Assembly (NCBI RefSeq): GCF_040807025.1
Contig: NC_090944.1
Span: 1,516,068-1,580,067, forward strand
Direction of reading: 5' to 3'
Length of the DNA: 64,000 nucleotides
DNA from: Struthio camelus
Taxonomy: Eukaryota; Chordata; Aves; Struthioniformes; Struthionidae
The notes below the pieces were generated by a model, which saw nothing but the letters and a program-made list of their open reading frames with translations, did not search any database and was not told the origin of the DNA. Shown here one piece after another: positions 22,570 through 64,000 of the stretch; the first letter of the stretch is position 1, and every line of letters starts with the position of its first letter. The position numbers and the translations under genes are program-made.

Positions 22570-25500
22570 GCATTAATGGAAAAAACAGAATCTTTTCAGT
22601 TCTCCTGCCAGTAAAACTATTCTTGGCTTTGATGAGAAACTGCATACTCCCAATACCCTGTTATCTAGTCCATAAATCATCCTTTGTCAATTTTTTTATA
22701 GATACTAAAATATATATTACTTAAAATATATTACTGTAAGCTCTTAAAATTGATCTTCCACTATATCAAGTGTATAGCATTAAAAAAAATAGGCAACAAA
22801 GAAAATTCTGGATATCATTATTGTAGCAAAGTCTTGAGCTGTTCTCCCTGTAAGACACCAGTTGCAAACAGACTCAAAGTCTGTAAGACACCTCTCCCAC
22901 CATGTTAATTCTGCATATATCAGATTAGCTGAGGATGCTTTGCAAAGGTGCATGGTGCCAGAAGCACTAATATCCTAGGAATGGTTGTCTTCCCTCCTGT
23001 AACAATTAAAAGCCATGCTAATCACAGTGAAGTTAATTCACGGTTGTACATGCCATCTTTTGTCCTTCTGCCTCCACTGTAACCACTGCATTTTCAGAAG
23101 TGGGCTTCAATTTTGGAAGTTCAAACTAGTGCCAATCCACTTAGCGTATGACTGTTGAGAGCTGAGCACAATTCTCTCTTAACTCTTGCAACAAATACAG
23201 TCCCTTAGCAAAGCCAGGTTCTGAAGGCCAGAGGTGGCTTTTAAAGAACTGAGCCTAAGCAAAAGAATCCCAAGTAAAACTCAAAAAGATTTCCCAGGAC
23301 TTTAAGCATCCCTGGAGAGACAGTTCTAACAAAGAAAGACTGCAGCCCTTTGAGCGACTTCCCTGAAACATATCTACATTTCCTGCTTCCAAGTTGCATT
23401 GCTTTAAGATGCTACAAGTGCGGCCTACCACCAGAAAGGTGGTAGGTTCTGCTTCCAGCCCTACTGTTGGCCACGTGCTTCCACTGACTGCCACACCACT
23501 TTAGCACTTGTGTGGCTGCACAGCACTGAAAACTTACCAGCAAAATCATGGCCAGGGCTGGCACTAATCCTTGTGCTGGGAGCCCACATTCATCTGGTTT
23601 AAATCACTTGTCAGACTGCAGCCTCCCTGGAGGAATGAAGCCAGACTCTCGTTTCAACTACAGTATCTACAGCTGTGTTCATGTGATGGCAAGAGCTGGC
23701 CCCATGATATTCTTTACTGCCTCTGTGGCAGTGTAAATGACACCTGTAAGAAGTAAAGACCCGTGAGGATACCTCCTGGCAATTACTGATTTGACTAGGA
23801 ACTTGCTTCCCCATCAGCTATTGCTTACTGCCATAGAAAAGCTACAACTCTTGACAAGGGTAACTGTAAAGAGTATTGGCCTTTCCTTTTGATTTAAGAA
23901 GGGACATAAAAGTTTCAAACAAATTTCCTTCCCTGTGTTACTAATCTGTATCTCAAAACCTTAAACTCCTTTCCAGAACTGCATTCATTGCTCCACTGCA
24001 GCAACTTGCATGCGATTTTTTCCCCCCTTTTTTTGCATAATCCTTTTTTTTTGCATAATCAGTTTATATTTCCAGTTCTCTCATGCTGCAGGGTTTGGAT
24101 TGTGACCCAAAAGGGAATATTTAAATCTGGGTATCTTTTCTTACTCAAGTGGCTGTTACTGCCACAAACATGGTTTGACAGTAGGCTTTGTAAAATGTTT
24201 TATCTCAGCATTTTATTTGTTATGAGAGCATTTACCATAAAGTGCTGTTATATACCTGGGGCATCAAAGTCTAATGTTTTAAACTATGTCACAACATCCC
24301 TTTTAATTATAAATCCAGTGTGAAAGCAGGTTTATTACCTTGCTGGAAGGAACAGTAGGAAGGTCAGATGATGGGAGGAGTGGAAACTGAAGAGAGGAGC
24401 CTCAACAGTAAGGCAGGCAGGCTAATACTACTTAGAGAATACTCCTACACAGGCAGCAGCATTTTCCCCTTATAAAATCTGTTATTCAATAAACACTACT
24501 AGAAAAACATGCAAAAGTATCAAGGTTCTATGTAGACTTGTACTTATATTAAGTGATTATTACACAGATCCCTGTTATTTCTTATGGTTTCCTAACTATT
24601 TAATGCCCTCTTGCAAACCTATGGATATTGTTCCATCAAGTTCCACCTAGGCGCTCATTGCATACGATAAAATCAGAGACGTGCAGTTAAAAGATTTTTT
24701 TTGTCTTAAAAAGGAATAGAATAAAAGTGCTGATCCATTAAAATATAACTAAGGCACTGAACAGAGTTGTAAACTTCCAAGTCATTATATAAGATGGCCA
24801 TGCTGTCCAATAACAAGTCTGGGATCCTACTGAAATTTTAGTGGTCGCTATATATCCAAACTTGATAGATCTTAGATCTAGTTCTCTTCTTGCTGGGCTG
24901 GTAACTACAAAGCAGATGTAAGTTCCTGCAGTACTACGCATGAAACAGCAGCTTCTTGTATTTCCAAAGTAGACTCACAGAGAGGATATGTGGCAGAGAA
25001 AACTAAACCCATATACTTCAGGGGACACTTGTAAAATTTAAAGGAAATAACAAGTAGGAATCGTAGCTAGGGCCTCTGACTATTTTAGAAAATGCTGAGA
25101 AGAGTAATGAAACAGTCTTTTAAAGTGACAGCAAATTTAAACAAACTTACAGTTTTTTTCATTTATAAATTTAAATTTGACAACAAATTTAAGAGCTCAA
25201 ACACTAGGATCACAGATCACAGTGTGCTACTTCTTCATCATCTTCTCTTTCCTTTTCTTAGGCAGCTTTGTCAGCATAGAAAAATTACATGGATAAAAGT
25301 CAAGGTGTGAACAGATTTGGTCTAATTATGTCAGTAAAATCTCTTTGCTCTTATTTGAATTTGATGCAAGAGTGACTTTGTTGGTTTAGTTTGTAATGAG
25401 AAACAATCTTTAAAGTAGATTAATTGTCTTATACGGGAATGAATATGTCTGAATTAGGATTACAATGCTGTAACTCTTCTACGTAGACAAGGCTTGAGCT

Positions 25501-25894
25501 AATAAGGGAACTGAAAAAGGAAACATCCTGCCATCAGTTCTTCACTTCCTAAGGTACACAACCTGAAACCACATCAGTGTCTCCTGGAATTAAAAAAAAA
25601 AAAAAAATTGCAGAAATTCATGTCTTACAGAAGAGGGAAGCAGGCAGTAAGAGGTTACTGTCCAAATCAGTATTATTCTTATGGACAAGTCAACCCAGAA
25701 AACAAGATTATCCTTTTTACAGAGGGTTCATGATTGCAACAGTAGAAGCTAACCTGTCTTTGCTGGCTTTTGTCCCTGCACATACATGCATGATGATGGC
25801 AGCTGGAACACACCCAGATGTGGTGTGTTTTCTGGGCAACAACCACTAACAACGCATATTTAGTATGACAGAAATATTGGGAGTAATTTTTCTG

Positions 25895-25914
25895 TTTTTT
25901 TTTTTTTTTTTTTA
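25895..25914. repeat. Poly-T run
   Basis: About 20 T on plus (A run in ASXL2 transcript sense); a potential internal oligo-dT priming site within the proposed 3' UTR. Confidence 0.85.
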
Positions 25915-26805
25915 AGATTTAAGTGGTAGAGTTTTAAAAAATTGACAGTTTATAATAACTACATTCTTTTCACCACTGGATAGCTAAGCAGCTATGCATA
26001 ATTCGAAAGCAGGAGTCACTTGCTCCCCAATAAATTTAAGATGAGCAAAACTAAGACAACAATATACTGCAGGTCTTATTAATTCACACATAATAATCCT
26101 GGATTGGAGGATACCATGCACTGCCGACAGGGAAGGAACATTTTTTATTAAGAAGTGATTAAGTCTGCAAACTCTTTTTATCATTAACAAATAAATCACC
26201 ACCCACTCCTTGGAAAAACACACTGTGTTTCACAGGCAGTATTTCTGATCTTTAACAATAGCATGCCAGGTTCTCTTCTCATATGAGAGGGAGGGAAAAG
26301 GGGGAAAGCAGTAGTATAGTCAAATGGAAAGAAGAAAAAAAACTTAGGACCCCAGCTAATAATACAGTTTGTCATATTGACTTCGTTAATATTGCTTCAT
26401 CTTAAAAAGGCCTTTGGATTAAAAGTGAATTCAGTGCTTTTCCATCAAAAAGATATATAAGATTTTTACCTGACCATGATCCAGTATTGTCCTCCCTCCA
26501 ACCCCAACAGTGACAGTATGGAACTGGATGTGATTATTGAACCTGATGTTCTTTGTTTTGGAAGAGAAATAACATATAAATCCTTGATATGGTGTGGACA
26601 TGTTGCAATACATCAAAATGCAGTTTGGTCTATGTTTTTTTAGCCAGCCTATCATAAATTCTTGTTAATGATGATAAAGTACCATTTTGTAACGGTTTTA
26701 ATTTTGATTGATCAAAGTGAATGAATTTGTGAACATTGACACTCCTGAACGTGAAGAATGAATATCACTAGCTATGTCTCATGTTTATGTAAGGGACTGG
26801 CCATT

Positions 26806-26906
26806 TCACAGAATCACAGAATGGTTGAGGTTGGAAGGGACCTCTGGAGATCATCTAGTCCAACCTCCCTGCTCAAGCAGGGTCCTCTAGAGCATATTTC
26901 CCAGGA
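26806..26906 (-). mobile_element. Short CR1 LINE 3' end
   Basis: Plus-strand CACAGAATCACAGAATGG, GAGGTTGGAAGGGACCTC and CTAGTCCAACCTCCCTGCTC are the classic antisense CR1 3' UTR. Only about 100 bases remain; similarity fades after CTCTAGAGCATATTTCCCAGG. It lies within the proposed ASXL2 3' UTR in sense orientation, so the mature transcript would carry it. Confidence 0.9.
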
Positions 26907-27011
26907 TAATATACCCCATTACTCCAGTCCCCAAACGCAACATACCTCTGCCAGTCTTCCCCAGTCCTGACTTACCGTTCCAACTCATGCAATTCTGGAG
27001 TCAAGCCAAAG

Positions 27012-27075
27012 GATTTGGTATTTTAAAACACATTTGGTATTTTAAAACACAAATTTTTGTGTTTTAAAACACAAA
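27012..27075. repeat. Duplicated motif ending in a 20-bp perfect palindrome
   Basis: TTTGGTATTTTAAAACACA occurs twice in tandem (from about 27,014), followed by the palindrome 27056-27075 (half-site TTTGTGTTTT, then AAAACACAAA). The three TTTTAAAACACA cores are about 20 bases apart. Position is in the probable ASXL2 3' UTR. Confidence 0.9.
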
Positions 27076-28218
27076 GAGACATCCACTGAGGGCTAACGAT
27101 GAGGCCTAACACGGTATTTGTTTTCCTTGCCCTATACTTAGCTAAATAAAAAAAATCTTCTATAGAATCAGAGAAGTCTGACTATTGTGGAGATTTAATG
27201 AGCCACAGCAAGCTTCCTGGAAAACAGTATGACAGAGGGTGACGTTTAGTGCACTTCAATTCTATAATGTACTGTAACAATTGATGGTTGGTAACCGTGG
27301 GAATGGCACTTTCCAGCTCACTTGAAATGCATAATAAAGCAGGTTTCTACTGAATTCTGAAGGTCCTGAAATGAAATGCAGTTCAGCACATATTAGTGAT
27401 CTCTGCTTTAAATGGTTCCTGGAATTACTGATAATCACACTTACTGAGTTGTTTTAGTCATTTAAATTCTTGAATCCTATGGTTAGTACAGTTGCCTTTT
27501 TCAGTATTTACCAGTAGCAAGTCAAGATACTACCTTCCTTAAAACAATGTTACTGCAACTGACTGCTTGAAGAGGAGAGGATATGCAAATCAGAAACACC
27601 AGCCAATATTGCACAACCCAGTATGCCTTCCAGAAAGAGTCAGGCCACAACTGATGGGCAGTTATTTGAAAGGCTGGTATAACATTAAAGCCTTCCACTT
27701 CTGAAAAATTTGAATTAAAAATGAGAGCAACAGAAGTAAGCCCATTCTGGGGCTCCTGTTTCAGTGCTCTGTGATCAGTCAGTACAAATGTTTAGTTTCT
27801 TGATTATCCAGTTCTTCTCTTTGCCAAGAGAAAACCAACAGGCCACAGTTTTGCTGGGGGTTCATTCCCCCATCTAGAGCAGAGCTCAGCAAACATGCTG
27901 GATAGCAGGCTGGGGTTAATGAAACTGCAGTACAAGTCAAACACTATCTCCTAAAAGACTGAAAAAATATTCTTAAACAAAATAATGTGACATATTTACA
28001 TAATTCCTTAAGTGCAAACTCTTGTCACAATTCACGTAGTTGAGCTCAATTTAGACTCACTGTACAAGGTGCTCTTTCTTTAATGAAAGAAGAACTCTAC
28101 TCTGTATTCCTGATTCAGTAACGTGTCTCTTGTGCAAGGCAGTAAATTTCCTGTTTCTTCCCACTGTACTTTCAAAAGCAAAGAGAAAAGCCATCTTCTT
28201 CCCCATTTCATGTCTCAG

Positions 28219-60453
<32,235 letters not shown>

Positions 60454-61903
60454 CTGTAGGGGAAGGAAAAAAACCATACATAATACATAATCCAATTTTC
60501 ACATGTTTGCCTGCAGTGCATTAGCCAGTCCTCACCATTTCAGATCATGTCACAAGGCTCATGAAAATTGCACCTCTAGCAAGTGTTACTTTTTGCATAA
60601 AGAATCATTTCTACTTCCTTCCCATCAAGAGGGCACGTTTCCTCTGCAAGCCAATAGGAATTTCTGTGACTGACTTCAGATCTTTCATCTCTTGCCCATC
60701 TCTTTTTTTTTTTTTTAATGATCTTAATCTTAGAGTAGCTGCTCTCAAACAACACTGCAGCTTGACAAAAAGCTCCAGCTTCATGCAGGTTTAGATAATT
60801 CAAATCTAAATAGACAGGCATGGGCAATTGTTGCCTTCATCTGGTTACACTGGAATTACCTGTGGTCAGACACCTCATTGATGCAGTTTCTGATCAGATT
60901 AAATCTGCATCCCATGCAGGAGGCGGATGATAAATGACATGCAAACAAAATGGAACATGACCATCACCCGCTCCTTTTTAAAAAGAAATATTGGGAATAC
61001 ACAATATACTAATAAATAAGCCTATATGCTCAATGAATGAACCTAGATGATTAACAGAAATCTAGTCTTAGCCATATGGAGCTCTAAAGCAGGGCTTCTA
61101 GCTGCAGCTAATTCAGACTTTCAAATGGTCTCACAGCCACCAATAAACCAAGGACAGGAGTTAAATCACAGCTTCTCATGTGGTTTGAATACACCCATTT
61201 GGCACAGGACACTCAAAACCCTCTACTCTGGCAACAGTGGGCTGATGTATATGTGGCCACAGCCAGGTAAATCATTCGGTGTTCATTATTAGTCACACCT
61301 GATCACAGTTTTGCCTCTACTATCTTAGCAAATGTGTACGTATATAAGAAGCCAGGTAATCAGCAGACTAGGGCTAGTCAAAGCTGTTTAGTTGCTGAGA
61401 CTGAAACGGGACAACCGCCACTGCCTGGACGGTGGTAAGGGAAGAGCTAAGGCGACGTGGCTCATAAGCCAAAGGCAGCTTTATCCAAGTTCTTATATTG
61501 GCACCCATGGCTGAACTGATGAGGGACACTAACTGGAGCCAGCGTGGAATAAAATCATAAACAACATTTGCTAAATATCTGGAAAGATCCAGATATAAAA
61601 CACATTTGCTCTGTTGTAAGCAGGGGAGAATGTCAGATGACTAAAATCAGCAGGCTTCAGGTTCTCAACCGACAAAAACAGGCATCAACACAAAAAAACT
61701 TGGTATCTGCATATAAACAGAAGAATCATAAAAGCAAAACTACCTTAATTAGCATGACCTGTATTGCATGATGGCCATAACAAAACAGGCACTACATAAA
61801 CACTGCCAAGAACATCACCCACACCAAACTCTACAGGTAGATCTGCAAGACTGATTGGGTATAGATGCAGCAGGTTAAAACAAAAAAAAATTTAGCAAAT
61901 TCA

Positions 61904-61936
61904 GTGCGTGTGCGTGTGCGTGTGCGTGTGTGTGTA
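61904..61936. repeat. (TGCG)/(TG) microsatellite
   Basis: GTGCGTGTGCGTGTGCGTG, then TGTGTGTGTAT; it is followed by ATCCACACACG, so the 3' flank can pair with the repeat. Confidence 0.9.
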
Positions 61937-63539
61937 TCCACACACGAATTTATCTGGATAATAAGACTGTAAGATCAAGCTAAAAAACTAAGTGCAAAGG
62001 AAGGTTAGATTCCAGCGAAGGGAGGAAAACCCCTAGCGTAAAGGACGATAAATGGCTTCACATGCAAACTATGTAATTTATTGCTTCCCGAAACTATTAG
62101 TTCTAGAACAGATATGAGGCTAAACCAGAATCCTTGTGGGACAGCGAGGAGTCAAGAGATAATGCCGACAGGGCCATTCACGAGCTGCAGCGTGATTCTG
62201 TTCAGGATCCACAGGGAAGGGAAGCTCCCAAAAACAACACAGTGACAAGGAGCATCAGAAAGCAACGTTTCAACAAAAACGCACTGAAACTAGTAACGAG
62301 TTACAGAAAGTAAAATTCTCATATGTGGCATAGACACTTAAGTGAGAAAAAAGCCAGCAAGATTCTTCGAAGGCATACACAATTGAGATGAGGTAATATT
62401 AGGCTCTGAAATGTCGCGATAAACAGCTCTTAGGCAAAGAGATATTAAGAAACTATTAATCTAAAAGTCACTGATACCATACCCAGATGATCTGTATGCA
62501 TGATAAAGATGATACAGTTGCACAGCAAGCAGTATTACAACTGAAAAATTAAAGAAACCATTGTAACAAAGAGCCAGAAATCAAGGGTTATACCCGTATT
62601 TTAAAATAACAGTAAGAATGTCCCAGAGATTTACTGGCTTTGCAAACTTGCACTTGTCTCTCAATTTGGTTCAATTCATACTTCTAGAAGAATAATATGA
62701 GGCTGGAAAGGTCACAGTGCAATAGCACCTGGAGAGGAACATCACGTCCCACTAAGGGATTGCAATTCTTTCAACGCATCAATAGAGAGTAGTGGAAAAA
62801 AAAGAAAGCTGCTCGATAGGAGTTCGTTCCGACTTCCAGAAATTTTCAACACACTCGCTTAAAAAAGCTTCTAAAATTATTTCCTTATTGGGTAAAAGAC
62901 AAAGAATTGTCACTAGTCTAATGCTGAATGGGACAGAAAGCAAAGAACAGAGCAGAGCAGAAATCAGGCAAGAAGTTACAAAAATTCTTCAAGGTTACAC
63001 ACCAAATAGGAAGCATTTTAATGCTTAGTGATAAACTGGAAGGCAGGAAATAGCAAAGGAACAAATACTTAGTTTGGTTAAGATCAGAGAGAAACAAGAG
63101 AAACTTCAGAGAAATATAGCCCAGAGAGCAGAGGCCCAAAAATACAATTAAAAATGTCCAAAAGAAAAAGTACTTTTTTGGAGAAAAAAAATACAAGCTG
63201 CACACAGAACCTGTAGTAATCTAAATCATCTGTGTCAGCTCAGGGAAGAGATCTGTTGCAGCTGACAGGCATATGCGAATGGACAACAAGACGATGCAAT
63301 GCCTAAGGATGGGAAGATGAAGCATCTAAGATTCTCAGCGTCTGTCTTTAATTGGACGCTCGCGTCCTGTCGTGCTGATTGCACAATATCAAAAAACTTA
63401 TTACAGAATTTGACGGGATTCAGGAAAGTAAAGAATATGGTTAAGGACATGGAAAAATTAGGGAGACCGAGAGAACGGAGATAATTCTAACAAGAAGGAA
63501 CATGATGAAAACGTACAAAATCCAGTTACGCGGCTTCAT

Positions 63540-63660
63540 GCCTGGGCGCCCTGTTTGCACGGGGAACCCCGGGGGCGCTCGCAGCTCCGGGCCGCCCGCT
63601 CGGCGGACGTGACCCTTACCTGGACGACCACGGCGCCCCTCTCCCAGCGCAGCCAAGGCT
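63540..63660. promoter_or_regulatory. GC-rich, CpG-containing block (possible promoter-associated island)
   Basis: This short stretch is far richer in G+C and CpG (GGGGGCGCTCG, GCCGCCCGCTCGGCGGACG) than the AT-rich flanks, and contains the candidate ASXL2 first exon donor. A second GC-rich stretch runs from about 63,930 to the window end. The pattern is consistent with an internal promoter or the edge of the main ASXL2 CpG island, but no core promoter element was pinned down. Confidence 0.4.
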
Positions 63661-63680
63661 TGCTTGCGGTAGTTAAACAT
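63620..63680 (-). CDS. Candidate alternative first coding exon of ASXL2
   Basis: On the minus strand an ATG opens 20 codons (MFNYRKQALAALGEG, then basic RRGRP) and ends at CCAG|GTAAGGGT, a near-ideal splice donor. The leftover base G plus TG at the start of the exon at 60453 makes GTG (Val), keeping the ASXL2 frame. An in-frame TGA lies 18 bases upstream, so the ATG would be the true start. The surroundings are GC-rich. Against it, the start context is weak (T at -3 and +4) and I recall no homologous ASXL2 N-terminus. A product from this start would lack HARE-HTH but keep DEUBAD and PHD. Inference only. Confidence 0.4.
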
Positions 63681-64000
63681 GAAGAAAACACAAGCTCAGC
63701 GTCACATTTAACACACAAATGCACAGAAGCAGATTGACTGTTGCTGGTTTTGAGACCTTTGAATAGCAGGAACATAAACCACATCCTCTTTGAAGCCTAT
63801 TGAGGCAGAAACTACCAGTTCTGGGTGAAGTAGAAGCATTAAGCCAGCTACGGGCTGCTTTTCTCCTCTCCAGTTTCTCGTATGCTGTGACATGCATTTT
63901 AAACTGCGTTCTGCCCTTTGAACAAGGCGAGCGGGTCTTTTCAAACGCCGAAGGGCAACAGGGGCCAAGAGCGGGCGCACCTGGGAGGCGAGCGCAGCCC

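Larger units (their letters stand above)
19095..28218 (-). other. ASXL2: Probable long ASXL2 3' UTR
   Basis: No other gene or splice pattern was recognised between the ASXL2 stop and about 19.1 kb, and the stretch is AT-rich with few repeats (one CR1 tail near 26.8 kb). Minus-strand AATAAA hexamers occur at 26144-26149, 24331-24336, 22564-22569 and 19108-19113. The last sits in a typical 3'-end context. Mammalian ASXL2 mRNAs also have very long 3' UTRs (recalled), which makes about 9 kb plausible. The exact end is unknown and several alternative ends are likely. Confidence 0.45.

Noticed and set aside
22540..22570. AATAAA followed by an A run, as in a processed pseudogene
   Set aside because: No coding body or target-site duplications upstream; more simply a 3' UTR signal near an A-rich stretch.

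Overview
The window looks like part of a bird genome. It carries many CR1 LINEs (the dominant avian retrotransposon), a low density of coding sequence split by long introns with GT..AG junctions, and a vertebrate Polycomb-associated gene whose protein resembles ASXL2. There is no sign of bacterial or phage organisation. The species cannot be named from the sequence alone.

The one confident protein-coding gene is ASXL2 (Additional sex combs-like 2), on the minus strand. Eight consecutive coding exons can be placed from about 60.45 kb down to 28.22 kb. All have GT..AG junctions, compatible phases and no internal stops, and together they encode about 1,294 residues. They cover the Ser/Gln/Lys-rich linker, the DEUBAD (ASXH) domain that activates BAP1, the long disordered region with a 14-Ala tract, the LVTQLLQ block and the C-terminal PHD finger. 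The canonical 5' exons with the HARE-HTH domain are not seen and should lie beyond 64 kb. A GC-rich stretch near 63.6 kb holds an ATG, 20 codons and a splice donor in exactly the phase needed to join the first visible exon; it is proposed as an alternative first exon. Downstream of the stop, 28.2 kb to about 19.1 kb probably holds a very long 3' UTR with several AATAAA signals, the most distal at 19,108-19,113.

The rest is intergenic or intronic DNA dominated by CR1 relics. From 1 to 19 kb there are an old plus-strand tail (1.3-1.7 kb), an ancient minus-strand copy (3.4-4.5 kb), a well-preserved plus copy (4.7-6.9 kb), a near-identical minus copy (11.7-13.5 kb) and another ancient minus copy (16.9-17.8 kb, perhaps to 18.5 kb). 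The two well-preserved copies form a 1.8-kb inverted pair that share the same disabling mutations. Inside ASXL2 introns lie ancient minus copies at 31.0-31.6 and 42.3-43.3 kb, a plus RT fragment at 47.9-48.1 kb, and a composite locus at 53.0-56.3 kb. There an old minus-strand CR1 retaining parts of ORF1 (an SGNH/GDSL esterase) and ORF2 is split by a younger plus-strand CR1.

Smaller structures include a 15-bp perfect hairpin, a 20-bp perfect palindrome, short tandem duplications, a (CCT)n tract that reads (GGA)n in the ASXL2 pre-mRNA, and several simple repeats. I found no CRISPR array, rRNA, confident tRNA, or second host gene. Nothing here amounts to a new multi-gene system; the strongest leads are the alternative first exon, the shared-lesion CR1 pair and the composite CR1 locus.
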